DNA of 64,000 nt, taken from assembly GCF_001548375.1 (NCBI RefSeq), contig NZ_AP017295.1, positions 496,001 to 560,000 on the forward strand. The letters run 5' to 3'. The position numbers and the translations under genes are program-made. Below the pieces are notes generated by a model. That model made no database searches and had not been told where the DNA came from. It worked only from the letters and a program-made list of their open reading frames with translations. Numbering within the stretch: position 1 is the first letter of the stretch; the number at the start of each line of letters is the position of its first letter. Source of the stretch: Nostoc sp. NIES-3756 (GTDB lineage: Bacteria; Cyanobacteriota; Cyanobacteriia; Cyanobacteriales; Nostocaceae). Of this stretch, positions 28,259 to 36,593 are shown one piece after another.

Positions 28259-29482
28259 ATGGTTAATTCCCAACCCCCAACAGAAAATCGCAAAAGTCGG
28301 GTGCTTGTGGCTGTGGGCGGTGGTATTGCTGCTTACAAAGTTTGTGAAGTAGTTTCTAGTTTGTTTAAATCAGGGGTAGAAGTTCGAGTTATTGTGACTC
28401 GTTCAGCACAGCAATTCATTACGCCCCTAACTTTAGCTACCCTCTCTCGTCACCCTGCTTATACTGATGATGATTTTTGGCAGCCTACTCACTCTCGTCC
28501 GTTGCACATCGAGTTGGGTGAGTGGGCAGATTTGATGGTTATTGCCCCCCTCACGGCAAATACCTTGGCTAAACTAACTCACGGGATGGCGGATAATTTA
28601 CTCACCAATACTGTGTTAGCTTCCACTTGTCCGGTATTGTTAGCACCAGCAATGAATACCGATATGTGGGAACAGCTAACAGTCCAACGTAATTGGCAGC
28701 AGTTATTAACAGATAGTAGGTATCATGGGATTGGTACAGCATCGGGTTTGTTAGCGTGCGATCGCGTCGGTGCTGGAAGAATGGCAGAACCTCCAGAAAT
28801 TTTGACTTACACCCAATCTTTATTACATACCAAAGGGAAGCGAGATTTAACCCTTAAGCGCGTTTTAATCAGTGCGGGGGGTACGCAAGAGTATCTTGAC
28901 CCAGTACGCTTTATTGGTAATCCCTCTACAGGTAAAATGGGGCTGGCATTAGCTCAAGCTGCTTTACACCGGGGTGCGCAAGTGACTTTGGTACATGGCG
29001 CTGCTAATTGGGATGTTCCTCTTGGTGTGCAAGCAATTCCTATTATTAGTGCTGAAGAAATGCAGCAGGTGATGCTGGAATATTTACCCAACGCAGATAT
29101 CATTATTATGTCTGCGGCTGTGGCTGATGTGAAACCTAAAGATTATAGTACAGAGAAATTACCCAAGCGATCGCTTCCTCAATCCTTACCTTTGGAACCT
29201 GTACCAGATATCGTTGCTCAACTAGGACAACTCAAACAACCCCATCAGCGTTTAATTGGTTTTGCCGCCCAAACAGGGGATATAGTTACACCAGCTAAAG
29301 AAAAGTTATACTCTAAAAAATTAGATGCGATCGTTGCTAACCCCATCGACAAACCCGATAGTGGTTTTGGTAGTAACAATAATCAAGCCATCTTTTTAAA
29401 TAGCCAAGGGCAACAACAAACAATAGCACCTTGTTCTAAACTGCAAATGGCACATTATTTATTTGATTTTATTTTCAAGTAG
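28259..29482 (+). CDS. coaBC: Bifunctional phosphopantothenoylcysteine decarboxylase / phosphopantothenate--cysteine ligase
   Basis: Two consecutive steps of coenzyme A synthesis. The N-terminal flavoprotein CoaC shows [29 protein letters not shown] and the substrate loop PAMNTDMW. The C-terminal CoaB part begins near [16 protein letters not shown] and has [15 protein letters not shown]. At 407 residues it is full length. GTCATG before the start carries no clear ribosome site. panC/cmk, an earlier step of the same pathway, is at the left end of the window. Confidence 0.96.
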   Translation: MVNSQPPTENRKSRVLVAVGGGIAAYKVCEVVSSLFKSGVEVRVIVTRSAQQFITPLTLATLSRHPAYTDDDFWQPTHSRPLHIELGEWADLMVIAPLTANTLAKLTHGMADNLLTNTVLASTCPVLLAPAMNTDMWEQLTVQRNWQQLLTDSRYHGIGTASGLLACDRVGAGRMAEPPEILTYTQSLLHTKGKRDLTLKRVLISAGGTQEYLDPVRFIGNPSTGKMGLALAQAALHRGAQVTLVHGAANWDVPLGVQAIPIISAEEMQQVMLEYLPNADIIIMSAAVADVKPKDYSTEKLPKRSLPQSLPLEPVPDIVAQLGQLKQPHQRLIGFAAQTGDIVTPAKEKLYSKKLDAIVANPIDKPDSGFGSNNNQAIFLNSQGQQQTIAPCSKLQMAHYLFDFIFK

Positions 29483-29713
29483 TTGAAGCAATATAGTAAG
29501 AAGCTGAAATACACCTAATCTGTGTAATTAAAATAAGTGAAACAATTTTTACGAAAACTAAAATTTAGCAGTCAATAGGCTTTATTAAGATTAATTTTCC
29601 TTATAATTGAAGCGAAAAATCATAAGTTTACCAAATTCAATCAATACCAAAGAAATTCAACCAGATCGCTGAAATTCTAAATGGCTGAAGTGCCTATAAA
29701 ATAAAAGTAAAAA

Positions 29714-29800
29714 CGGAGAGAGAGGGATTCGAACCCTCGTTGAAGTTGCCCCCAAACAGCATTTCCAGTGCTGCGCCTTCAACCACTCGGCCATCTCTCC
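29714..29800 (-). tRNA. trnS-GGA: tRNA-Ser(GGA)
   Basis: Class II tRNA of 87 bases: acceptor GGAGAGA/TCTCTCC, anticodon arm CAGCA-CTGGAAA-TGCTG with anticodon GGA, long variable arm, T loop GGTTCGAATCC. CCA is not encoded. Confidence 0.95.
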
Positions 29801-29905
29801 AGATGTCACGATTTACCATTGTAGGCTAAAACTCTAAAAAGTGCAATGATAAAGGAAGAAGTTTTTTAGAGTAATCTGAAAGTCCCATTAAACTCCCGAA
29901 TCAAG

Positions 29906-30274
29906 ATGTCCGAGACATACACAATTAAAGTACGCGATCGCGCCACTGGCAAAGAGTACACCCTACAAGTACCACATGACCGCTACATCCTGCACACAGC
30001 CGAACACCAAGGGGTGGAATTGCCATTTTCTTGCCGAAATGGGGCCTGTACCACTTGTGCTGTTAGGGTGTTGTCGGGGGAAATTTATCAACCAGAGGCG
30101 GTAGGATTGTCACTAGAATTGCGTCGCCAAGGTTATGCTTTGTTATGCGTCAGCTACGCCCGTTCTGACTTGGAAGTGGAAACACAAGACGAAGACGAAG
30201 TTTACGAACTTCAGTTTGGGCGATATTTTGCTAAGGGAAAAGTAAAAGCTGGTTTACCGTTAGATGAAGAGTAA
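29906..30274 (+). CDS. [2Fe-2S] ferredoxin, plant type, with acidic C-terminal extension
   Basis: A 122-residue soluble electron carrier. The cluster ligands are C43, C48, C51 and C81 (FSCRNGACTTCAVRV and LLCVSYARS), spaced as in plant-type ferredoxins. It is ~25 residues longer than PetF, with a C-terminal extension (YELQFGRYFAKGKVKAGLPL) as seen in the FdC-type ferredoxins of cyanobacteria. That suggests a specialised donor, not the main photosynthetic one. Its last 11 bases overlap the possible start of the nuclease gene. Confidence 0.93.
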   Translation: MSETYTIKVRDRATGKEYTLQVPHDRYILHTAEHQGVELPFSCRNGACTTCAVRVLSGEIYQPEAVGLSLELRRQGYALLCVSYARSDLEVETQDEDEVYELQFGRYFAKGKVKAGLPLDEE

Positions 30275-30899
30275 CAGTGTGATGAGAGGGATGAGGGAGA
30301 TAAGGAAGATGAGGAAGAATTGTTCGTATTTCTCCCCTATCTCCCCCTACTTCCCCCACTCCCCCATCTCTCCCACCTGGGTGCAAAAACTCATCCTCCT
30401 CGCCTGCTTAATACTGCTAGTGGGGTGTCAAGCCAAAAACTCGGCCATAACCCAAACACAGGTACGGGTAGCGCGGGTGGTGAGTGGACAGACGTTGGAA
30501 GTGGTGGGAATGGCAGAACAGCCAAATTTAATTTCTCAGGTGCGGTTAATTGGTGTAGATGCGCCAGATTTACGCCAACGTCCTTGGGGAGTGCAGTCCA
30601 AGGAGTTTTTAGAACAGGTGATAGGTGATTTAGACAAACCAGTGATGCTGGAGTTCGATATGGAGGCAAAAGATACAATAGGCCGGACTTTAGCTTATGT
30701 GTGGAAAGATGACAAGTTATTGAATGAACAAATAGTCAAACAGGGGTATGCTTTATTTGTTGTGCGATCGCCTAATCAAAAATACGATCAACGTCTAGAA
30801 CGCGCTCAACAATGGGCGAGAATCATGGGACAAGGCATTTGGAACCCAAATAAACCCATGCGCCAAACACCTGCTGAGTTTCGTCGCTTAAATCGGTAG
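30264..30899 (+). CDS. Thermonuclease-family (SNase-like) lipoprotein
   Basis: Staphylococcal-nuclease-like domain (VRLIGVDAPDLRQRPWGVQS, DTIGRTLAYVW and LNEQIVKQGYALF) with the Asp/Arg/Glu active-site environment. A lipoprotein signal, KLILLACLILLVGC, ends at Cys55 of this long form. The 39 residues before it are encoded by a purine-rich then pyrimidine-rich short repeat and do not look like protein. GTG at 30381 would give MQKLILLACLILLVGC, a normal signal, but no ribosome site is next to it. The start is therefore unsure. It probably degrades nucleic acid in the periplasm. Confidence 0.82.
   Translation: MKSNSVMRGMREIRKMRKNCSYFSPISPYFPHSPISPTWVQKLILLACLILLVGCQAKNSAITQTQVRVARVVSGQTLEVVGMAEQPNLISQVRLIGVDAPDLRQRPWGVQSKEFLEQVIGDLDKPVMLEFDMEAKDTIGRTLAYVWKDDKLLNEQIVKQGYALFVVRSPNQKYDQRLERAQQWARIMGQGIWNPNKPMRQTPAEFRRLNR
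30282..30378. repeat. Purine-rich / pyrimidine-rich repeat pair at the nuclease gene start
   Basis: GATGAGGGAGATAAGGAAGA-type units followed by CTCCCCCTACTTCCCCCACT-type units, the two families seen in spacers elsewhere in the window; together they can fold back on each other. Confidence 0.7.
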
Positions 30900-30915
30900 G
30901 AATTGCAGCACCTGT

Positions 30916-31686
30916 TTATAATCTCAATGGCAAACCATCTTGAAAAACTAATAGTTCTCCTGGTTGAATTGGTGTCCAAACTTCGTTATCTGTAAGCGGT
31001 GTAGTCGCAATTACAGCCACGCGATCGCTTGGTGTTGTTAACTCACTAAAATCTACAGTCATATCCTGATCAATCAAATGTGCAGCCGCAAAGGGTGCTT
31101 GGCGCACTATGTAATTGAGATTGGTTGAACAATGGGTAAAAAAATGTTCTCCGTCTGACAGTAAGTAGTTGAAAATACCGATAGCGGCTAATTTTTCAGT
31201 AACTTTTTGCAGCACAGGATAGAGTTTTTCTAGTGGAGGTTTACCTTCAGGAAAACTTTGTCGCAGCGTTTCTAAGATTAAACAGAACGCTTTTTCACTA
31301 TCAGTATCACCCACTGCTTTATAAAAGCCTTGCGTTTCTGGTTGAAAATCGGGCAAATTACCATTATGGGCAAACACCCAATATCTACCCCACAATTCTC
31401 GGCGAAAAGGATGACAGTTTTCCAAGGCGACTTCACCTTGTGTAGCCTTGCGAATATGGGCGATTACATGGGTAGAGTGGATGGGATAGCATCGCACTAA
31501 ATCCGCTATGGGAGAATCAATAGAGGGTTTAGCGTCTAAAAATATCCGACATCCCTTTCCTTCAAAGAAAGCAATTCCCCAACCATCACTGTGATGATCT
31601 GTTTTTCCTCCCCGTGCGGAAAACCCTTCAAAGGAAAAACAGATATCAGTTGGTACATTGCAGTTCATTCCCAACAATTGACACAT
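30916..31686 (-). CDS. Class II glutamine amidotransferase (EgtC/YafJ type)
   Basis: A 256-residue Ntn-hydrolase glutamine amidotransferase domain. The nucleophile is C2 (MCQLLGMN) after Met removal. HHSDGWGIAFFEGKG, THVIAHIRKATQGEV and WVFAHNGNLPDF are class II signatures. The protein has no synthetase partner domain. Relatives act as amidohydrolases on gamma-glutamyl compounds (EgtC in ergothioneine synthesis) or are uncharacterised; no other ergothioneine gene is present here, so the substrate is open. Confidence 0.9.
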   Translation of the reverse strand: MCQLLGMNCNVPTDICFSFEGFSARGGKTDHHSDGWGIAFFEGKGCRIFLDAKPSIDSPIADLVRCYPIHSTHVIAHIRKATQGEVALENCHPFRRELWGRYWVFAHNGNLPDFQPETQGFYKAVGDTDSEKAFCLILETLRQSFPEGKPPLEKLYPVLQKVTEKLAAIGIFNYLLSDGEHFFTHCSTNLNYIVRQAPFAAAHLIDQDMTVDFSELTTPSDRVAVIATTPLTDNEVWTPIQPGELLVFQDGLPLRL

Positions 31687-31797
31687 TGATATTGCAGCTT
31701 CTGAAATTTCGACTCATGCCTCAAAATCAAGATACTTCAGAATGTGGCAACAGTTTTGGTGCGATCGCTTCAATCTGAAAATTTTCAGCTAACTCCA

Positions 31798-32097
31798 CTA
31801 AGCTAATAGATTATAGCGATGGATATCTGGTGGCGCTGCTACCACCCCCTCCAGCTTGTCTGCGGCTGCTTGTAGATGGGCTGAGGCTAAATGAGTATCC
31901 AGCGCCTCCGCAGATGCCCATTCCTCTACAAAGGTAAAATCCGTGGGATCAGATTGATTTTGTAAAAGTTCATATTTAATCACACCAACTTCTTGCCTAG
32001 TTGGTTCAATCAGTCCTAACAATATAGCCTTAAGTTCTTCCACTTTATCTGGTAGGGCTACAATACGAGCAACAACACGAAGAGTTTGAGTAGTCAT
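31798..32097 (-). CDS. Antibiotic biosynthesis monooxygenase (ABM)-fold protein
   Basis: A 99-residue dimeric alpha+beta-barrel protein of the putative quinol monooxygenase (YgiN-like) family: LRVVARIVALPDKVEELKAI, TRQEVGVIKYELLQNQ, FTFVEEWASAEALDTHLASA. The usual role is oxidation of small aromatic or quinol compounds without cofactor; the substrate is unknown. A heptamer repeat array touches its start codon. Confidence 0.88.
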   Translation of the reverse strand: MTTQTLRVVARIVALPDKVEELKAILLGLIEPTRQEVGVIKYELLQNQSDPTDFTFVEEWASAEALDTHLASAHLQAAADKLEGVVAAPPDIHRYNLLA

Positions 32098-32160
32098 TTG
32101 TCATTTGTGATTGTTCATTAGTCAATAGTCAATAGTCAACAGTCAATAGTTAATAGTTGT
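32096..32160. repeat. Heptamer tandem repeats (CATTTGT, AGTCAAT)n
   Basis: About seven imperfect copies between the ABM gene and mtnB, starting at the ABM start codon. Confidence 0.8.
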
Positions 32161-32166
32161 TCTCCC

Positions 32167-32799
32167 TCATCTCCCCATCCCTAGCCTTACTGCGGCTACC
32201 ATATAGCGAAAAATGTACTCTATTAACTCAACATAATTACGAGCGGTTTTAGGAGAAGCAGCCCAGACTGTGACACCGTGATCACGAATTAGTAAAGCTG
32301 GTATTTGTGGTGAAGTAATAGAAAAGCGTTTTTCAATGTCAGCTGTAATGCGAGAAACTTGAAGATGATTTGCAAAAATTTCGATAGTACAATTGGGGTG
32401 TTCCTGGCAAACTCCCAAACCTTTGAGCATTTCTAATGGTGGTAAAGTCAAAGCATCACCTTCAACGAAGCGAGAAACTAAATTGTTCTCGATTGAATGG
32501 ACATGATAACAGGTTTGTGATGCTGGAAATAAGCGATAAATTAGCTGATGGATAGCGGTTTCGGCTGAAGGTTGCAAATTAGCGGCTGATGTTTTTACTT
32601 TGCCATCTGAAGCAATGCAAACAAAATCATCTAGTGATAATTTACCTTTAGATTTACCACTGGCTGTAATCCAGAAACTACCATCGGCTAACCGCGCTGA
32701 AAGATTACCCGCAGTTCCTACCATCCAACCTTGTTGATAAAAATAATGAGCATCTGTCATCATTTGCCCACGAGGATCTTCTATGATTGAGCTTGTCAT
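32167..32799 (-). CDS. mtnB: Methylthioribulose-1-phosphate dehydratase
   Basis: Methionine salvage: dehydrates methylthioribulose-1-phosphate to the diketo compound. It is a class II aldolase-fold zinc protein with the metal His residues in CYHVHSIENN and IRDHGVTVWA, and the start of the fold at GWMVGTAGNLSARLADGSFWITASG. GGAG lies 9 bases before the ATG used here; a GTG five codons earlier would overlap the mtnX end by 10 bases. It is the last gene of the mtnD-mtnX-mtnB series. Confidence 0.92.
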   Translation of the reverse strand: MTSSIIEDPRGQMMTDAHYFYQQGWMVGTAGNLSARLADGSFWITASGKSKGKLSLDDFVCIASDGKVKTSAANLQPSAETAIHQLIYRLFPASQTCYHVHSIENNLVSRFVEGDALTLPPLEMLKGLGVCQEHPNCTIEIFANHLQVSRITADIEKRFSITSPQIPALLIRDHGVTVWAASPKTARNYVELIEYIFRYMVAAVRLGMGR

Positions 32800-32804
32800 G
32801 GAAT

Positions 32805-33434
32805 TTAACTCCACGATTGAGCTAAATAATCGCGTATTTCTAGAAAATCGTTCCAGAAAATATAGGGTTTTTGCTGTTCATCGAGATATTTTGTTAAGGG
32901 AGAGCGAGCAAATACAACAGACGCTTGTAATGCCATATTTAAGTCGGTAATGGAGTCACCGATCGCTATTTTTTCATCTGCTGTGTACTTGTCCATAACT
33001 TGCACTTTGGCGATAAGTTCGGTATCTTCTTCATATTGAGAATTTACTTTTAAATAAGCATTTCTAGTATCTACATCTACTGCATAAATTCCCTCTACTC
33101 TCTGCACCAACTTATTTAAAACAACTTCTACCATTCCTCTTAGTCCACCAGAAACTACTACTAATGGAACTCCTTGAAATTCCAGAAAATCCAGTAATTC
33201 AATAAACCCAGGACGTATTATTTGAGGTTTAGTAAATTCAACAATTTCTGGATAACTTGCAGAAGGAATGGATTGGAGAATTTGCTTTACTCCTTCTCTT
33301 AGTGTTAGCTTTTTTGCATACATTTCTGGCAGCAGTTGAGCCGAAAGTTCTGGTGCAAACTTTTTCAGAACTGCCACAAATGTTTCTTCAACTGTAATAG
33401 TTCCGTCAAAGTCACAGAAAACAATCCGCTTCAT
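32805..33434 (-). CDS. mtnX: 2-hydroxy-3-keto-5-methylthiopentenyl-1-phosphate phosphatase (MtnX-like HAD)
   Basis: HAD-IB phosphatase of methionine salvage. Motif I is FCDFDGTITVEETF, motif II PLVVVSGGLRGM, and motif IV IGDSITDLNMA. At 209 residues it has MtnX length. Its position between mtnD and mtnB supports MtnX over other HAD phosphatases such as phosphoserine phosphatase. The mtnB coding region begins 5 bases after its stop. It is separated from mtnD by 41 bases holding a heptamer repeat. Confidence 0.9.
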   Translation of the reverse strand: MKRIVFCDFDGTITVEETFVAVLKKFAPELSAQLLPEMYAKKLTLREGVKQILQSIPSASYPEIVEFTKPQIIRPGFIELLDFLEFQGVPLVVVSGGLRGMVEVVLNKLVQRVEGIYAVDVDTRNAYLKVNSQYEEDTELIAKVQVMDKYTADEKIAIGDSITDLNMALQASVVFARSPLTKYLDEQQKPYIFWNDFLEIRDYLAQSWS

Positions 33435-33437
33435 ATT

Positions 33438-33470
33438 AATTCGTAATTCGTAGTTCGTAATTCGTAATTT
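33438..33470. repeat. Heptamer tandem repeat (AATTCGT)n
   Basis: Four copies with one variant unit, filling the gap between mtnD and mtnX. Confidence 0.85.
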
Positions 33471-33475
33471 ATTAT

Positions 33476-34030
33476 TTACTTTGCTATGGGTTGACGGAAG
33501 CGAATTTCTCTACCTGTGTATTGGGGTGTCCAAGCTTCTGTGGTGATGAAATAACGTACTGCTTTTACCCGCCTTCCTGAGGTGAGATAAAACCAATGTT
33601 CTGTTCCGGCTGGGACGTTGATATATTCTTCTGGTTGTACTGTTAGTTCTACTTGACTACCATCAGGACGTACAAAGCCAAAAATAGCTTCTCCATCAAT
33701 CACATAACGAACTTCATCATCTGCATGAGTATGAATTTGGTCAAATTTTGCTATTAAGCTATCAAGATTAGGTATGCCTGGATGCAGAACGACTAAATCA
33801 CGCGATTGATAACCTGCTGTTTGTTGTAGTTTCTCAAAGTAACTATCTAAAGCTTTGAGTACTTGTTCTTTTTCATCTTCATCAAGGCTATCCTGTGCCA
33901 ATAAACTTTGCAGTTCTGGGTTATTGGGAATGTTCCAGCGATTGATAAAAATATTGAGGGTGGCTAATTCTTGGGTAATATAACTTAAATCGCTGTGGAG
34001 AGTTCCATCCTCTAATTTGAGAACTGCCAT
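33476..34030 (-). CDS. mtnD: Acireductone dioxygenase
   Basis: Metal-dependent dioxygenase that splits acireductone to formate and the methionine precursor ketoacid in methionine salvage. The cupin metal ligands are H100, H102, E106 (IHTHADDEVRY) and H145 (GTEHWFYLT). At 184 residues it is full length. It has a ribosome site GGAGG 7 bases before the ATG. It is the first gene of mtnD-mtnX-mtnB; mtnA, mtnK and mtnC/W are not in this window. Confidence 0.95.
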   Translation of the reverse strand: MAVLKLEDGTLHSDLSYITQELATLNIFINRWNIPNNPELQSLLAQDSLDEDEKEQVLKALDSYFEKLQQTAGYQSRDLVVLHPGIPNLDSLIAKFDQIHTHADDEVRYVIDGEAIFGFVRPDGSQVELTVQPEEYINVPAGTEHWFYLTSGRRVKAVRYFITTEAWTPQYTGREIRFRQPIAK

Positions 34031-34096
34031 TGTTCGCCTCCAAGGAAAAGAATACTATTTCAGAATATTGATTTTTATGGAAAAGTTCTTTTTTAA

Positions 34097-34163
34097 CTCT
34101 GTGACTTTGTGCCTCTGTGGTTTAATAAATTATTTTTCACCACAGAGACACAAAGGCACAGAG
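34097..34163. repeat. Long palindromic spacer element, intact copy
   Basis: Inverted repeat with arms of ~25 bases (CTCTGTGACTTTGTGCC... against ...GGCACAGAG) differing at two positions, around a 17-base AT-rich loop. A partial copy lies at 60238-60284. Confidence 0.85.
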
Positions 34164-34181
34164 AGAATAGCAAGAGTATTT

Positions 34182-34505
34182 TTAGATTGGTAGCGGCGAT
34201 CGCGTCGGTATTTCCGCATTTAACCAACTGAGAAAACCTTGATTAACTGCTACAGGAGAAATTTCCGCAATGAAATTAGTATAACTAATATGCTCTTGAA
34301 TAACTTTTTCGATTTCCATAGCGTAACCATCTTGAGTTTTGACAATTAAAACTACTTCTGGTTCTTCAGCAATTTCTCCTTGCCAAATATAAGCACAAGT
34401 AATAGGAAACCAATTGACACAAACTGCTAACTGACGCTCCATCAATGCCCTGCCAATTTGACGAGCTTCCTCAGCGTTATTTAAAGTTACGTAGTAGAGT
34501 TTCAT
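34182..34505 (-). CDS. cutA: CutA family divalent-cation tolerance protein
   Basis: A 107-residue trimeric PII-like protein. The signature is AVCVNWFPITCAYIWQGEIAE, with EPEVVLIVKTQDGYA following. CutA was linked to copper tolerance in E. coli; in cyanobacteria its role is unsettled and it does not clearly change metal tolerance. It is a single gene, and a dispersed spacer repeat begins just upstream of its start. Confidence 0.93.
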   Translation of the reverse strand: MKLYYVTLNNAEEARQIGRALMERQLAVCVNWFPITCAYIWQGEIAEEPEVVLIVKTQDGYAMEIEKVIQEHISYTNFIAEISPVAVNQGFLSWLNAEIPTRSPLPI

Positions 34506-34518
34506 GGTAGAAGCTATT

Positions 34519-34594
34519 TAATTCAAAATTCAAAATTAAGAATTTCTCAGCACGCGCTAAACGCGCCGCTACTGCTAACAGCACTCAGCACTAT
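34519..34594. repeat. Dispersed spacer repeat, copy 2
   Basis: AATTCAAAATTCAAAATTAA, AGAATTTCTCAGCACGCGC, TAAACGCGCCGCTACTGCTA, then CAGCACTCAGCACTA. It is nearly the same as 6211-6299 and touches the stop codon of the AI-2E-family gene. Confidence 0.8.
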
Positions 34595-35758
34595 TTAAGG
34601 TACTGTTGGTTCAGAAATACTTAAAGCATTTTGAGACTTTTCTTTCTGTACTATTGATGCAGCTATCTCTGTAGTATCTGTTACCTCCATTTCAGAACTT
34701 GTGCTAGAGGGACGTAAGGCAGTTAAGGCAGTCTTGATAATTACAGCAGTGGGTACAGCCACAATCACGCCTAAAAGTCCGCCAATTCTAGCGCCTGTCA
34801 ATACTGAAATGAGTATCCAAACTGGATTTAAGCCCGTAAAGTTGCCTAAAATACGGGGAGCAATCAAGTTTTCGAGGATTTGCTGTACAATCACGGCGGC
34901 AATCAAAACTCTAACCCCCATAGAGAAATCTTGCAGCGCTACCAGTGAGGTAGTCAGAGCAATCCCTACAGAGCCACCAAATGGGACAAGGGCCATAATG
35001 CCGATAGTTAGACCAAATAATAGCCCAAATGGAACCTTCAGCCACAAGAAAGCAGGAATCAGGGCTGAGGCCATACAAGTGGAGAGAATTAATTGGGTGA
35101 TAAAGAAATTTTGAAAGCTGAGGCGTACTGTTTGGGAAAAGGGGTTACGGAATTTGCTCGGTAGCCAATCTACTAAGCTTTCCCAGAGTTCAGCACCATG
35201 CTGTAATAGGTAGAAGGTTAACACCATCGTCAGCAGAAAATCTAGCAAACTGGTGAAGGTAACTACAGCCAAATTGAGAACTTGTCCGGCGATCGCTTGT
35301 AGTTGTCCCTTGACACGATCGTTAATTTGGACTACAAGAGCATCAAGGTTAATAGGTAAGCCAAGAGTCTCTGCCTTCTCGTTGAGAATCATCAACTGCG
35401 ATCGCCCAGAGTCAATTAACTCAGGAATACGCGCCACTAGTTGTTGAGCTTGTGTCAACGCTAGAGGAATTAGGGTAACGCCAAGGGCCAGTAAAATCGC
35501 TAGAGCCAATAAAAACACTAAAATAGCAACTTGCTCTCGTCTCGCACCGTGACGTTCCATCCAGCTAACAGGGTAGTTGAGCAAAAATGCTAAAACAGAG
35601 GCTCCGACTAAAATGACTATTAGGGAGTGAAAGTAATCAAAAATTGCGGAAAATGCCCAACCATTGAGAACTAGTAACGGAGCGAATAGAGCGATCGCCC
35701 CGATTCTGGCTATTGGTGTTAGTGCCTGCCACCAGTTGAGTAGCTTGAGTGTCTGCAT
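34595..35758 (-). CDS. AI-2E family transporter (PerM/YdiK-like)
   Basis: A 387-residue inner-membrane protein with 7-8 membrane segments. Family features: a pair of N-terminal helices (IGAIALFAPLLVLNGWAFSAIF), a large loop (RIPELIDSGRSQLMILNEKA), then VPFGGSVGIALTTSLVAL and APRILGNFTGLNPVWILISVLTGARIGGLLGVIVAVPTA at the C-terminus. Members export or exchange small solutes; the autoinducer-2 name is historical and no evidence exists here for that substrate. The acidic tail is cytoplasmic. Confidence 0.9.
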   Translation of the reverse strand: MQTLKLLNWWQALTPIARIGAIALFAPLLVLNGWAFSAIFDYFHSLIVILVGASVLAFLLNYPVSWMERHGARREQVAILVFLLALAILLALGVTLIPLALTQAQQLVARIPELIDSGRSQLMILNEKAETLGLPINLDALVVQINDRVKGQLQAIAGQVLNLAVVTFTSLLDFLLTMVLTFYLLQHGAELWESLVDWLPSKFRNPFSQTVRLSFQNFFITQLILSTCMASALIPAFLWLKVPFGLLFGLTIGIMALVPFGGSVGIALTTSLVALQDFSMGVRVLIAAVIVQQILENLIAPRILGNFTGLNPVWILISVLTGARIGGLLGVIVAVPTAVIIKTALTALRPSSTSSEMEVTDTTEIAASIVQKEKSQNALSISEPTVP

Positions 35759-35864
35759 CTTTGGCCGATTGCGGGATAGAACTAAAAAATTCTGTATCTA
35801 TAGCTTATTATCTCTAACTACATCATTGTCATTCATCCATCTACTTTAGGATTTGACAAAAACA

Positions 35865-36251
35865 ATGGAAGATTTTCAATCAGTTAACAAGAGAATAGGG
35901 CTGGGGGAAGGGGCAACTATTCCCAAAACTCAGTTAATTTTACATCTAATCCCCATTATTGGGTTTTTTCCATCCTTATGGGCTGTTTATCGCAGTCAGG
36001 GTAGCCGGGAACAACTGGCTGTAAGTCGTCTGTCTATTACTTTGGCGTTTACTTGGTTGTTGGGGTATCTATTATTGACGACAGGAGCAGCAACTTCAGA
36101 TTTTTTTACACTACGTTTACTAATACTTAATAGCTTCTTTACATCTGGTTACTTTTTAGTGAGTGTATGGCTAGTTCTGCGGTTACTTCAAGATAAATCT
36201 TTGCGTTTACCAGGGATAAGCAACTTGGCGGAACGTATATTTAGGAAGTAG
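35865..36251 (+). CDS. Small membrane protein of unknown function
   Basis: A 128-residue protein with three or four hydrophobic segments (LILHLIPIIGFFPSLWAVYR, LAFTWLLGYLLLTTGA, FFTSGYFLVSVWLVLRLL) and no motif I can name. The ATG is preferred to a TTG four codons earlier; AGGA stands 13 bases upstream. It is divergent from the AI-2E-family gene, with ~105 bases between the starts. Genes of this type occur in other cyanobacteria by general impression, but I cannot name a family. Confidence 0.7.
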   Translation: MEDFQSVNKRIGLGEGATIPKTQLILHLIPIIGFFPSLWAVYRSQGSREQLAVSRLSITLAFTWLLGYLLLTTGAATSDFFTLRLLILNSFFTSGYFLVSVWLVLRLLQDKSLRLPGISNLAERIFRK

Positions 36252-36290
36252 GAAGTAGGAAGTAGGTAGGAGGCAGAAGGCAGAAGAAAT
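36240..36290. repeat. Purine-rich short tandem repeats
   Basis: AGGAAGT units (AGGAAGTAGGAAGTAGG and further copies) followed by GGCAGAA units, starting inside the last codons of the membrane protein gene. Confidence 0.75.
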
Positions 36291-36294
36291 ACTT

Positions 36295-36368
36295 ACTCAG
36301 CACTCATGACTCAGCACGCTGCTCATTGCCCCGCTACCGCGCTTCAGCACTCATAACTCTCATAATTT
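36295..36368. repeat. Dispersed spacer repeat, diverged copy 3
   Basis: CAGCACTCATGACTCAGCAC and CCGCTACCGCGCTTCAGCAC strings in the same style as 6211-6299, but rearranged. Confidence 0.55.
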
Positions 36369-36593
36369 TCTCCTAGACCTAGCCAAATTGAACTTACTAT
36401 TGGCATACTGCTATAAATCATGAGGAAATTTGCCACAACTAAGAAAAATACTGCTATAAGTGTTGTGGTTGAAGCCACAGTAAAAGGTTAATGTGGTGGA
36501 TTAAAAGTTAGCTATTATGGGTTGATTTATCAGCATTATTGTTAGTCGGCAAATTTACCTAAATAAATTAATCAGTTAAGTGTGAGGAAGTCT

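Noticed and set aside
34701..35114. 137-codon antisense frame inside the AI-2E-family gene
   Set aside because: Shadow of a membrane protein gene; low-complexity and without start signals.
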